A stretch of DNA of 64,000 nucleotides, taken from NCEH01 sp043195125 (lineage in GTDB: Bacteria > Pseudomonadota > Alphaproteobacteria > Rhizobiales > Xanthobacteraceae). The stretch lies in NCBI RefSeq assembly GCF_043195125.1, contig NZ_JBAFWR010000011.1. One strand, given 5' to 3'. Shown here one piece after another: positions 7,221 to 15,200 of this stretch (position 1 is its first letter; each line of letters opens with the position of its first letter). The notes below the pieces were generated by a model, which saw only the letters and a program-made list of their open reading frames with translations, was not told the origin of the DNA and ran no database searches. Position numbers and translations under genes: made by a program.

Positions 7221-8009
7221 TCAACCAACCACACCAAACCGCCGGACCACGCGCCCAATGATCTGGAGATCTGCGAGCAACCGCTCCTTTGGCGCGTGTC
7301 GCGGATTGTCCGATATGATCCGTACCGTCGCTTCCTCATCGCGCGGGTGCGAAGCCATCTCGAGGCGCTTAACTATTAGACCACCGAAATCGTCGGTCAG
7401 CACATAAAGGCCATCGGGGGAGGGGAGGCGGTGCCTCGTATCCACGAAAACGTAATCGCCCTCTGAAAGGGTATCCGCCATAGAGTCGCCCTGCACGGGG
7501 ATTACGACGATATCGGCAGCCCTGAGGCCGAGCGCTGACGTCACCTCTTGGGGTAGCCGCCAAAAATCTCTTACGTGCTCGGCAGCAAAGGTCATGCCGC
7601 TCTTGCCTGGTACGCCCTCTGAGATGACGGTAAGGCCACCTCCTCCCATGCCCGCAGTGACATCAATCTGAGCAGAGGTGTCCTTAGGCAGCCCGCGTCG
7701 GCCAGTTTCAGAGCCGATCGTCATAGGCTCATCCCTATCAGGGGCTTCCTGATCCTCTGCAATCACGCTGCTTTCAATGTGGGCATCGGGCGACCCGCGT
7801 CCGTGAAACAGCCACAGCATATTGCTCCGAAACCATCTGGCATATTTCGTTGCGGCATCGACATCGAAGTCCCGGCCGCCAGGGGAGCCAGCGCGCTCGT
7901 GAGCGTTGAACGTTGATACCGCCACACCGAAGTGCATTGCCGCATCACGGGCTGATCTAAAGCCGGCGCGGTCTCTAAGGAATTTCAAGCGTTCGCCACG
8001 GGTTTTCAT
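7221..8009 (-). CDS. CI-like phage repressor with S24 peptidase domain
   Basis: 262 residues. N-terminal HTH (about 5-60), a linker, then a LexA/CI-type autoprotease: Ser176 in VQGDSMADT and Lys214 in GLIVKRLE form the dyad, and Ala119-Gly120 (DVTAGMGG) fits the self-cleavage bond. RecA-stimulated cleavage would inactivate it and induce the phage. It is transcribed divergently from the Cro-like gene and is the best candidate to bind the four CTAC-N5-GTAG operators. The start ATG has no clear ribosome-binding site, as with lambda cI. Confidence 0.9.
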   Translation of the reverse strand: MKTRGERLKFLRDRAGFRSARDAAMHFGVAVSTFNAHERAGSPGGRDFDVDAATKYARWFRSNMLWLFHGRGSPDAHIESSVIAEDQEAPDRDEPMTIGSETGRRGLPKDTSAQIDVTAGMGGGGLTVISEGVPGKSGMTFAAEHVRDFWRLPQEVTSALGLRAADIVVIPVQGDSMADTLSEGDYVFVDTRHRLPSPDGLYVLTDDFGGLIVKRLEMASHPRDEEATVRIISDNPRHAPKERLLADLQIIGRVVRRFGVVG

Positions 8010-8034
8010 GGCGCAAAACGTAGCGATAAAATTA

Positions 8035-8047
8035 CTACATGAGGTAG
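8035..8047. promoter_or_regulatory. Operator OR1-like (CTAC-N5-GTAG)
   Basis: CTACATGAGGTAG directly abutting the -35 box of PR. On the other side it overlaps the likely repressor promoter (a TAATTT -10 candidate at about 8028-8033, minus strand). Confidence 0.75.
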
Positions 8048-8076
8048 TTGACGTGAGTGACTACGTGATGTAGCAA
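8048..8076 (+). promoter_or_regulatory. Rightward early promoter PR
   Basis: TTGACG (8048-8053), a 17-base spacer and TAGCAA (8071-8076). The Cro-like gene begins at 8085, about 8 bases after the -10 box, so its message is probably leaderless; no ribosome-binding site precedes the ATG. Confidence 0.65.
8061..8073. promoter_or_regulatory. Operator OR2-like (CTAC-N5-GTAG)
   Basis: CTACGTGATGTAG in the spacer of PR and overlapping its -10 box; centre-to-centre distance to the other PR operator is 26 bp. Same placement relative to the promoter as at PL. Confidence 0.75.
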
Positions 8077-8084
8077 TTGTAGCT

Positions 8085-8327
8085 ATGAGAGACGCCGACA
8101 GCATCATCAGCCTTTGGAGTTCCGTGCCGGAGTTCGCCGGAGATATCGGCGTGAAGGTCAGCCACGCTCACGTCATGAAAACTCGGAACTCGATCCCGGC
8201 CAGACGCTGGCCTCGGGTGGTTGAGGAGGCGAAGAAGCGCGGCTTTCCCGTCACGTTTGAGGTGCTGGAGAAAGCGCACGCCAACGTCTCCCCTCGTGCA
8301 CGTGCACGTGAGGAGGGCGCAGCATGA
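8085..8327 (+). CDS. Cro-like HTH regulator
   Basis: 80 residues. Residues 5-50 form a short helix-turn-helix (SVPEFAGDIGVKVSHAHVMK) followed by IPARRWPRVVEEAKKRG, a pattern of small Cro/YdaS-like phage regulators. It is the first rightward gene, divergent from the repressor, which is the classic Cro position. It would compete for the PR and PL operators and favour lytic growth. Confidence 0.7.
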   Translation: MRDADSIISLWSSVPEFAGDIGVKVSHAHVMKTRNSIPARRWPRVVEEAKKRGFPVTFEVLEKAHANVSPRARAREEGAA

Positions 8328-8803
8328 GCAACGCCTATCTTCAGGATTCCCGCCCGCAACGGTCTTGGGCGGACGTGGATAGCATGTCGCCAGAGTGGCG
8401 CGCCTGCGTCCATGAGTACGGATATGCCATTGTCCATTGTGCCCAAGAGGCTGGCGTAAAATCCCCCAATGCTCTGCATCAGTTGGTGCGGGAGATTTGG
8501 GATGGCGCGAGAAGCTACGTCGATAAGCGCAAGCCGGGCGGAACTCTGGACTGGATTTTGATCCAGTCAGGGGCTGGCGTGAGCGTTTCCGCACTTTCTC
8601 GCATTCTTTCCAACGAGAATTTGGTAATTGCTCCGAAGTTCCCGACGCGAGCAATGATCAGCGCGAGCCTGAATGAGCTTGCAGATCATAGCGTCCGTTG
8701 CACGAAATTCGAAAAACATCAGCGGCGATTGGCTGCTGCACTTCGTGCCTGTGATGGATATTACGCCCGCAGAAATACGGGAATTCGTGGGGGCGCTGCA
8801 TGA
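8324..8803 (+). CDS. Hypothetical phage early protein
   Basis: 159 residues, helical, no recognised domain; contains several Trp/Tyr positions in the first half (SWADVDSMSPEWRACVHEYG). Overlaps the Cro-like gene by ATGA and the next gene by 4 bases, so it is coupled in the early operon. A regulatory role is possible by position only. Confidence 0.6.
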   Translation: MSNAYLQDSRPQRSWADVDSMSPEWRACVHEYGYAIVHCAQEAGVKSPNALHQLVREIWDGARSYVDKRKPGGTLDWILIQSGAGVSVSALSRILSNENLVIAPKFPTRAMISASLNELADHSVRCTKFEKHQRRLAAALRACDGYYARRNTGIRGGAA

Positions 8804-9003
8804 GCATCCTCGCGCGCAACCAGCTCCTTGACGATCTCGCCGGCCCGCAACCCAGGCCGGCCCCAGTCTCGCGGCAGGTCCAGAGGGCTCATGAGCCCCT
8901 GACACTGCGCGGCCTCATGCGCCACAGGTACGCGGGCATCGTCTTTGCCGCCGCCTACGTCCTGACGGAAACAATCTATTTCGTTTGCCGATACGGGGGT
9001 TAG
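8800..9003 (+). CDS. Small membrane protein
   Basis: 67 residues with a polar, basic N-terminus and one hydrophobic segment near the C-terminus (about 44-62, AGIVFAAAYVLTETIYFVC). Coupled to the preceding gene. No family recognised; could be an early membrane-acting phage factor. Confidence 0.55.
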   Translation: MSILARNQLLDDLAGPQPRPAPVSRQVQRAHEPLTLRGLMRHRYAGIVFAAAYVLTETIYFVCRYGG

Positions 9004-9005
9004 GC

Positions 9006-9377
9006 ATGTCCGAAGCCTCCATTCCAAATCGCAGCGGGAAGGCCGATATCTCGTGCCGGCGTTCCCGTTTCACAGCCGGCGCCAGCGGCGGTGCGATCCG
9101 CTGGCAACCTCAATTTGTCCATCACGGAAGCCGCAAGGGCTCCGATGGACTGCCATCCTCCCGCGCGGATTTCCTCCCCCGCGCTAACTTCCCCGGCCTT
9201 CTGGCTGGGGCCTTTATTCGCACGCGCCGCGTCCGTCCCTGCAAGTTCAGTCGTGGTGCGCGTCTTCGCAAGCATTCGTTGTCTCCAACTCCGATGGCCC
9301 AAAGGTATCGGAGACCGAGATGCCGTTTCCCCAAAATCAGTGTTGCAAATCCCAAAATCCTTGTGAGCGCGAAATGA
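9006..9377 (+). CDS. Uncertain early ORF (frame ambiguous)
   Basis: An Arg/Ser-rich 123-codon frame with GGGGG 8 bases before the ATG and a stop that overlaps the next start by ATGA, which favours real translation. Against it, the composition is unlike the neighbours and a second plus-strand frame (9091-9366) has an equally plausible product. I cannot decide which, if either, is translated. The last 60 bases contain two copies of CCCAAAATC flanking TTGCAA, possibly a promoter for the next gene. Confidence 0.3.
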   Translation: MSEASIPNRSGKADISCRRSRFTAGASGGAIRWQPQFVHHGSRKGSDGLPSSRADFLPRANFPGLLAGAFIRTRRVRPCKFSRGARLRKHSLSPTPMAQRYRRPRCRFPKISVANPKILVSAK

Positions 9378-9694
9378 CCGCGTCGTCTGTTTCAGTCGAG
9401 ATGAGTATGGGCCTTCGGCGTTTGGCCGAGCCGGTCCATGCCGGTGAAAGCGTAAAAGCGTTGATTGCCAAGGTCTCTCGCAAGACTGGCTTTGGTTACA
9501 ACCGAGCGTTTGATCTTTGGTACGGGCGCGGGCGTGTCCGCGCAGAAGAGCTTGATCGGGTGCGGGGCCTGATGCGTGCTCACGAAGAGGCACAACTCAA
9601 TGGGGAAATTGCGGAATTACGGGCGCGTCTGTCGCGCCTTGAGGAACTGGCTTCCCTGGCCAGTCCGCCAATGGATGATGCGGCGAACGGTTAA
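9374..9694 (+). CDS. Putative HTH/coiled-coil phage regulator
   Basis: 106 residues: a basic N-terminal domain (about 12-60) with an HTH-like GESVKALIAKVSRKTGFGYNRAFDLWYG pattern, then a leucine-rich coiled coil (about 70-95). I have seen this build repeatedly in alphaproteobacterial prophages next to antirepressor genes. DNA binding with dimerisation is inferred; targets unknown. Confidence 0.6.
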   Translation: MTASSVSVEMSMGLRRLAEPVHAGESVKALIAKVSRKTGFGYNRAFDLWYGRGRVRAEELDRVRGLMRAHEEAQLNGEIAELRARLSRLEELASLASPPMDDAANG

Positions 9695-9749
9695 GCACGG
9701 TCGCAGGTGGATCAACCTGGGAGAGTGGATAGGCCGCTCCGACAAGTAG
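9675..9749 (+). CDS. Possible 24-residue basic peptide
   Basis: A 24-codon frame overlapping the end of the previous gene by 20 bases. The product is basic with two Trp residues (RRWINLGEWIGRSDK). No family is known to me; it fills the gap before the antirepressor gene. Tentative. Confidence 0.35.
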   Translation: MMRRTVKHGRRWINLGEWIGRSDK

Positions 9750-9792
9750 TTACGAGCAACATGGATCCGGACTTCAGCCAGGATGGGGCGCA

Positions 9793-10911
9793 ATGGGCAA
9801 TATTCGAACAAATCCATGCTTCCAGGCGATGGCAGACGTATGTGACGAACACGGCGTCGCCTTTGACGTGGTCGACGGCGGAAAGCATCCGAAGCTTATT
9901 GTCTTCGCATGCGAGCCGCCCCTGAGCGTCCCTTTCCCAAAATCACCATCGGACATCCGGTCCCCACTCAACTCGGCGGCTCAACTCCGCCGCTTGATTG
10001 AAGCGGCAACTACGCCTGAGGCCAGCATGAACCATGAAGTCGTGACCGTGCTCGGGAAGACCGTGGCGACGGTGGAATACAAGGGCGAGCGTGTCGTGAC
10101 GCTCAAGCAGATCGACACCGTCCACGAGAAGGCGGAGGGCCAAGCGCGCAAGCAGTTCAACGCGCACCGGACCCGCTTCGTGGAAGCTGTTGATTTTCAT
10201 GAGATTAAGGAGCCGTCCGAAATTCGGACGCTTGGTTTCAGTCGCCCACAGGGCGGAACGCCTGACAAGGTTCTCCTCTTCACCGAGCGGGGATACGGCA
10301 AGATCGTCAAGGGCTGGAACGACGATCTGGCATGGGCGCTGCACGACGCCATGCAGGACGCCTATTTCGTCGTGCGGGATGTCGCCAAGGCGGTTGCCGA
10401 TGGCGAGGTGACGTTGCCCGAGTCCGTCTGGCGCCGGATCGGTGGTGTGGTCAAATCGGTGACGCACAAAAGCACTGAGGACATGCGGGCCGGCGTTGAA
10501 TTGGTCCTGGAAGAGGTGGTCCGCCTTGGCCATGAGATCGAGCGGATGAAGAGCGCTCCGATCGTTCCGTCCTTTGACATGGCGGGCACCGTCACTTCGC
10601 GCGACATCATGGACATGGCCGGCATCTCCCGAGATGGGCGTGTACGCGGCACTACTGGCGGCATCATCACGCGCGCCATGAAAGACTTCTGTCTTTCCCA
10701 CGGGTTTGCCGCACAGCGCGCCCCGGAAGCTATTGATCCGGATCGCCGTTGGCGTTTCCCCAGGCAAGCCGCCCTCGACTGGCTGACCGGCTCCACGATG
10801 GGCGGCGAGGTTATCCGGAACCACATAGCCAAGGTCAGCGCGCGCCGAGCGCGGACTGGACAGAGGTCGTTCACGCTCGTGCCTTCCGCGCAAGTCGGCC
10901 GGTCCATCTAA
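9793..10911 (+). CDS. ORF6N antirepressor with HicA-like N-terminal domain
   Basis: 372 residues in one open frame. Residues 12-75 resemble a HicA-type small fold (GGKHPKLIV, then SPSDIRSPLNSAAQLRRLI); residues about 85-200 are an ORF6N/KilA-N-type DNA-binding domain (VVTLKQIDTVHE, ARKQFNAHRTRF, FTERGYGKIVK); the C-terminal 170 residues include another possible HTH. The first ATG has AGGATGGGG upstream. A second ATG at 10027 (residue 79) has GAGG 5 bases before it, so a shorter ORF6N-only product may also be made. Antirepressors of this type inactivate CI-like repressors. Confidence 0.7.
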   Translation: MGNIRTNPCFQAMADVCDEHGVAFDVVDGGKHPKLIVFACEPPLSVPFPKSPSDIRSPLNSAAQLRRLIEAATTPEASMNHEVVTVLGKTVATVEYKGERVVTLKQIDTVHEKAEGQARKQFNAHRTRFVEAVDFHEIKEPSEIRTLGFSRPQGGTPDKVLLFTERGYGKIVKGWNDDLAWALHDAMQDAYFVVRDVAKAVADGEVTLPESVWRRIGGVVKSVTHKSTEDMRAGVELVLEEVVRLGHEIERMKSAPIVPSFDMAGTVTSRDIMDMAGISRDGRVRGTTGGIITRAMKDFCLSHGFAAQRAPEAIDPDRRWRFPRQAALDWLTGSTMGGEVIRNHIAKVSARRARTGQRSFTLVPSAQVGRSI

Positions 10912-10927
10912 ACAGCGAGATTTTCCA

Positions 10928-11218
10928 ATGTTCGAAGATAACTCACACCACTCGTCTGCCCCCGAGTCCGCTGAAGCCCCCGCCGGCTTCGCGAAGGAGC
11001 AACTGAAGTCGTTCATCGAACGCGTTGAACGCCTGACCGAAGAACGCAAAGCTATCGCCGACGACATCAGTGACGTCTTCGCTGAGGCCAAGGCAAACGG
11101 GTTCGACGTGAAGGCGATCAAGGCAATCCTCGCTATGCGCCGCCAGGACGTGGAGGAACGCAAAGAGCACGAGGCGATCGTGGAACTCTATGCCCAGGCC
11201 CTCGGCATCTTCCTCTGA
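10928..11218 (+). CDS. GapR-family (DUF2312) DNA-binding protein
   Basis: 96 residues, matching GapR/DUF2312 in length and pattern: QLKSFIERVERLTEERKAIADDISDVFAEAKANGFDVKAIKAI, a helical coiled coil with conserved basic face. In Caulobacter GapR clamps overtwisted AT-rich DNA ahead of replication forks and is essential for replication. A phage copy next to DnaA- and GcrA-like genes suggests control of host or phage replication. Confidence 0.85.
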   Translation: MFEDNSHHSSAPESAEAPAGFAKEQLKSFIERVERLTEERKAIADDISDVFAEAKANGFDVKAIKAILAMRRQDVEERKEHEAIVELYAQALGIFL

Positions 11219-11589
11219 TGGGCAAGAAATCTCGCGACAAGGGCGCCCGCATAGAGCGCGCGATCGTCAAGCTGCTGCAGGATTTCGGCCTATGCGCCGA
11301 GCGTGTGCCTCTGTCTGGTCAGGGCGCAATTGCCCGCGCATCGGATCGGTTCGGCGGCGATGTACATGTCCCCGTCCTTGGCCAAGACGAGCGCCTAGAA
11401 GTCAAGGCACGGGCCACGGGCTTTGCCAGGATCTACGCCTGGCTTGAAGGCAATTACGGCCTCGTCATCAAGGCGGATCGAAAGGATCCGCTGATTGTTC
11501 TCCGGCTTTCCGATGCAGCTCGGGTGCTCGAATGCGCTGAGCATGTGAAGGCCTTCGCAACCGCTGATCGTAAGGCAGAAGAACAATGA
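11218..11589 (+). CDS. Hjc-like PD-(D/E)XK nuclease
   Basis: 123 residues beginning MGKKSRDKGARIERAI, the N-terminal basic/Glu motif of archaeal-type Holliday junction resolvases. The core DVHV... LEVKAR gives the Asp (about 43), Glu and Lys of a PD-(D/E)XK site. Likely resolves branched phage DNA. Coupled to the GapR-like gene by TGATG. Confidence 0.75.
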   Translation: MGKKSRDKGARIERAIVKLLQDFGLCAERVPLSGQGAIARASDRFGGDVHVPVLGQDERLEVKARATGFARIYAWLEGNYGLVIKADRKDPLIVLRLSDAARVLECAEHVKAFATADRKAEEQ

Positions 11590-11954
11590 GCACGCTCTGG
11601 ACCGGACAGGAAGAACACCTTCTGCGCTCACTCCTGTCAAAGGGGCTGACGATAGCGAATATTTCCGCTCACTTTGCGGAGTCCGGGTTTGCGCGTTCAC
11701 CCTGCGCCATTGGCGACAAGATCCAGCGGATGCACCTGACGCGCCCGCCGAGAGTGCACGTCGTGGCTGAGGAGAAGGCCTCTCGCGACTGGTGGGAGCG
11801 GCGTGAACTCGTTGCGATGAACGACGCCTTCTGCGCGGCTATGGAGGCGGCTGGCTATCGCAAGGCCGATCCCGAGATCACGGATTTCGAACAGACCGTG
11901 CCCATGCGAGCGGCGCCAAAGATCATTTCGCTCGGCAGCGGTTGGCAGATCTAG
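11586..11954 (+). CDS. GcrA-like HTH protein
   Basis: 122 residues. The first 55 residues (WTGQEEHLLRSLLSKGLTIANISAHF, then RSPCAIGDKIQRMHL) match the SANT/GcrA-type helix-turn-helix with the usual spacing. GcrA in alphaproteobacteria binds methylated GANTC promoters with sigma70. The C-terminal half is not conserved with GcrA, so only the DNA-binding part is claimed. Confidence 0.6.
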   Translation: MSTLWTGQEEHLLRSLLSKGLTIANISAHFAESGFARSPCAIGDKIQRMHLTRPPRVHVVAEEKASRDWWERRELVAMNDAFCAAMEAAGYRKADPEITDFEQTVPMRAAPKIISLGSGWQI

Positions 11955-11963
11955 GGGGCGGCC

Positions 11964-12578
11964 ATGCGATTGGTAGACACGGCTGTGAACGTTCCTGCGC
12001 TCCAAGCCCAGCGCATTGCGGCCCGCGCCCGTCGTGCGCGTTTGGACGCCGCCGCTCGCCGGCATATTCGCCTGACCAATCTTAAGCGCGAGGCGGAAGA
12101 ACGGGCGCTCGTTGAGCAACAAGAGCGCGCAGAGGCGGAGCGCCTCGAGCGTGAACGCAGGCTCCAAGAGGAGCGGCGCGCCCGCATTGCCCATGCGCGA
12201 ATGGTTTCAGGCTTGGACAAGATCGATGAAACCATCCGGCCCGCGCCACCACCTCAACGAGATTGGCTTTCCGTAAACCCACAGGTCCCACCGATCATGC
12301 GTATTCAGCGTGCTGTTTGCAGCTATTACGGCATTTCACGCGTGGATCTGCTGTCGGAGCGACGGACAGCCAATCTCATCATGCCAAGGCACATCGCGAT
12401 GTTCTTGGCGAAGACCCTGACCTTGTGTTCGCTGCCGGAGATCGGTCGCCGCTTCGGCGGTCGCGATCACACAACAGTGCTACACGCCATCCGACGCATT
12501 GATGCGTTGCTGCTTCGAGACGTTCGTGTCGCCTCAGATGTTGCCGCCCTGCGCGCGCAGGTCGAGGCAAAATCATGA
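11964..12578 (+). CDS. DnaA domain IV-like DNA-binding protein
   Basis: 204 residues. Residues 20-85 are a charged coiled coil; residues about 108-185 match the DnaA C-terminal DNA-box-binding domain, including the basic loop and the signature GGRDHTTVLHA (165-175). The AAA+ domain is absent, so it can bind DnaA-box-like DNA but not melt an origin. It may mark the phage origin or compete with host DnaA. Lies 9 bases after the GcrA-like gene. Confidence 0.85.
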   Translation: MRLVDTAVNVPALQAQRIAARARRARLDAAARRHIRLTNLKREAEERALVEQQERAEAERLERERRLQEERRARIAHARMVSGLDKIDETIRPAPPPQRDWLSVNPQVPPIMRIQRAVCSYYGISRVDLLSERRTANLIMPRHIAMFLAKTLTLCSLPEIGRRFGGRDHTTVLHAIRRIDALLLRDVRVASDVAALRAQVEAKS

Positions 12579-12805
12579 GCCAATTCGATATCCCAGCCCT
12601 GGCCGATGAGGCCAAGCTTTCAGAGCAGGAATTTGAGTCCTTCGTGACCCAATGCGGCGTCACCAGAGACGCCAATTTCAAGCTCACCGAACAGCAGATG
12701 GACCGGCTGCGGGAACGTTGCACGAGCAAGTGGGCGTTGGCAGAGTTCATGGAGCGTGTCGTGGAGAAACGAGCCGCCCGTGCCAATGAGCGGGGCGGAT
12801 CATGA
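12575..12805 (+). CDS. Small hypothetical phage protein
   Basis: 76 residues, acidic helical N-terminus and basic C-terminus. Overlaps both the DnaA-like gene and the helicase gene by ATGA, so it may be a helicase partner, but no family is recognised. Confidence 0.6.
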   Translation: MSQFDIPALADEAKLSEQEFESFVTQCGVTRDANFKLTEQQMDRLRERCTSKWALAEFMERVVEKRAARANERGGS

Positions 12806-14202
12806 GCGCGCTCGTGGATTATCACGCATTCCTCGATCGTAAGGCAATTCCTGATCCACCGACGGGATTGACCGAAATTCATAGTCTGCCCGAGGTGCTC
12901 TTTGATTTCCAACGCGACATCACAGCTTGGACGCTTAGACGCGGTCGTGCCGCGCTTTTTGCCGGAACCGGCCTCGGCAAGAGCCTGATGGAATTGGTGT
13001 GGGCGGATGCGGTCCATCGCGAGACAGGGCAGGACATCCTGCATCTCGCTCCGCTGGCTGTCTCGGCGCAGATGGCGCGCGAGGCGGACAAGTTTGGCAT
13101 AATAGCGCGTCAGGTGCATGACCAATCGGAATGCCTCTCCGGTACGAACATCACCAATTATCAGAAGCTTGATCGTTTCGATCTTTCGCGCTTTGGCGGC
13201 GTGATCTTGGACGAGAGCTCGATCCTCAAGAGTTCCGATGGCCATTATCGCAGTCATCTCATCGAGGCGTGCGCGGGTATCCCCTTTCGTCTCGCCGCAA
13301 CGGCTACGCCAGCGCCGAATGACTTCATGGAACTCGGTAATCACGCCGAATTTCTTGGCATCATGTCCTACACAGACATGCTCGCCACCTTCTTCACCCA
13401 TGATGGCGGCGATACGCGCAAATGGCGTCTCAAAGGCCACGCGGAAGGAGAATTCTGGAAGTGGATGGCTTCATGGGCCGTGATGCTACGAAAGCCGTCA
13501 GATCTCGGATACGAGGACGGGGATTATACCCTTCCGCCGCTCCGCCAGCACCAGCACACAGTTGGCGTGGATTATGTGCCGAGCTTTGAAACCGGCCTTC
13601 TTTTCCCGATGGAGGCCGTTACGCTTCAGGAGCGCCTCGCGGCGCGCCGGAGCACCGTTGATGAACGGGTGGCGCTGGCTGCGAAGATCACGCCTGATGA
13701 TCGTCCGTTTGTATGGTGGTGCAATCTCAATGCGGAGAGCAATGCGCTGGTGCGGATCATCCCGGAAGCTGTCGAGCTTTCCGGTGCCGACGACGAACGC
13801 ACCAAAGAACGCAAGCTGATCGATTTCAGCGAAGGCCATATCCGTGTCCTCGTGACAAAGCCTTCGATTGCCGGATTTGGCATGAACTGGCAGCACTGCG
13901 CTGACACTGGCTTTGTCGGCCTCTCCGATAGTTGGGAACAGATCTACCAGGCTATTCGCCGCTTCTGGCGCTTCGGACAAACAAAGCCCGTGAACGTCCA
14001 TTTCGTGGCGGCAGAGACCGAAGGTGCAGTCGTGGCAAACATCCGCCGGAAAGAGGCCGACGCTGATCGGATGGCGGCGGCGATGGTCATGCATATGGCT
14101 GACCTGTCGATGCGAGCGGTGCGCGGGGTTGTGCGTGACCGTCCAAATTACGCACCCCAGGTTCCTCTGATTCTCCCTTCTTGGCTCGGAGACACAGCAT
14201 GA
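12802..14202 (+). CDS. SNF2-type DEAD-box helicase/translocase
   Basis: 466 residues with two RecA-like lobes. Walker A is GTGLGKS (55-61), the DExx box is LDESS (Asp137-Glu138), motif III is a TATPAPND segment and motif VI is AIRRFWRFGQ. The family is common in phages and is usually followed, as here, by a DNA methyltransferase, suggesting they work together on DNA. Overlaps the methyltransferase start by ATGA. Confidence 0.85.
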   Translation: MSALVDYHAFLDRKAIPDPPTGLTEIHSLPEVLFDFQRDITAWTLRRGRAALFAGTGLGKSLMELVWADAVHRETGQDILHLAPLAVSAQMAREADKFGIIARQVHDQSECLSGTNITNYQKLDRFDLSRFGGVILDESSILKSSDGHYRSHLIEACAGIPFRLAATATPAPNDFMELGNHAEFLGIMSYTDMLATFFTHDGGDTRKWRLKGHAEGEFWKWMASWAVMLRKPSDLGYEDGDYTLPPLRQHQHTVGVDYVPSFETGLLFPMEAVTLQERLAARRSTVDERVALAAKITPDDRPFVWWCNLNAESNALVRIIPEAVELSGADDERTKERKLIDFSEGHIRVLVTKPSIAGFGMNWQHCADTGFVGLSDSWEQIYQAIRRFWRFGQTKPVNVHFVAAETEGAVVANIRRKEADADRMAAAMVMHMADLSMRAVRGVVRDRPNYAPQVPLILPSWLGDTA

Positions 14203-15200
14203 AACAAGCAGATGGAATCAAGGCGGTCGAGCAGGTGGTGACCGAAGACTATGCTCTTTACCATGGCGATGCCTGCGAGCTTATCCGGGGCATTCCGGGT
14301 GCTTCGATCCACTTTGGCATTCACTCCCCACCGTTCGAGGGTCTGTACAAATTCTCGAACTATGACCGCGACATCTCGAACAATGAGGGCCCGCAGTTCT
14401 GGGAGCACTACGCCTTCCTGATCCAGGAATTGCTTCGGGTGACCATGCCTGGCCGCCTTCATGGCGTCCATTGCATGCAACTTCCCACCAGCAAGGGCCG
14501 TCACGGGTATATCGGAATACGTGATTTCCGCGGTGAGATCGTGCGTGCCTATGAGGACGCAGGATGGATTTTTCACTCTGAGGTCTGCATCTGGAAAGAC
14601 CCGGTCGTCGCTCAGCAGCGCACGAAGTCCATCCGCCTCCTGCATAAGCAGGTGGTCAAGGACAGTGCCATGTCCGGGCAGGGCCTCGCTGATTATCTGA
14701 TGATGTTCCGCAAGCCGGGGGAGAACCCTGAGCCTGTCGCCGGAATGTTTGAAGATTTCGTCGGGACCGGCCTCGACTTCAGCCGGGCGGCATACGATCG
14801 CCAGTGTCGTGAACGTCCGCCGGAATGTGGACCGCCGTGGCCTTATGAAATGTGGGTGTCTGTACTGGTGTGGCAGCGCTATGCATCGCCGGTTTGGATG
14901 GACATCGACCAGACCAGGACTCTCCAATATCGCAATGCGCGCGACGACAAGGACGAGCAGCATATTTCGCCATTGCAGCTAGACGTCATCGAACGGGCAA
15001 TCGACTTGTGGAGCGCGCCTGGCGATGTGGTGCTGACCCCATTTCTCGGCATTGGGAGCGAGGTGTTCTGTGCGGTCGAGATGGGGCGACGAGGCATCGG
15101 GATCGAACTCAAGCCGTCCTATTTCCGTCAAGCGGTGAAGAACGTGTCGGAGGCTAAGCGTAAGCGCGGCGATCTGTTCGCGGCCGAGGCCGCTGAATGA
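14199..15200 (+). CDS. Site-specific DNA methyltransferase (SPPF type)
   Basis: 333 residues. Beta-class order: catalytic motif IV is HSPPF (Ser43-Phe46) and the AdoMet-binding motif I is TPFLGIGSE near residue 280. The SPPF form is typical of N4-cytosine and some N6-adenine methyltransferases. Start at the ATG overlapping the helicase stop; an in-frame ATG 18 bases upstream is less likely. Probably protects phage DNA from restriction or marks it. Confidence 0.85.
   Translation: MKQADGIKAVEQVVTEDYALYHGDACELIRGIPGASIHFGIHSPPFEGLYKFSNYDRDISNNEGPQFWEHYAFLIQELLRVTMPGRLHGVHCMQLPTSKGRHGYIGIRDFRGEIVRAYEDAGWIFHSEVCIWKDPVVAQQRTKSIRLLHKQVVKDSAMSGQGLADYLMMFRKPGENPEPVAGMFEDFVGTGLDFSRAAYDRQCRERPPECGPPWPYEMWVSVLVWQRYASPVWMDIDQTRTLQYRNARDDKDEQHISPLQLDVIERAIDLWSAPGDVVLTPFLGIGSEVFCAVEMGRRGIGIELKPSYFRQAVKNVSEAKRKRGDLFAAEAAE

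Noticed and set aside
9943..11163. 406-codon leftward frame opposite the antirepressor
   Set aside because: Antisense to clear ORF6N and GapR-like genes; typical of high-GC DNA, with no matching start signals.
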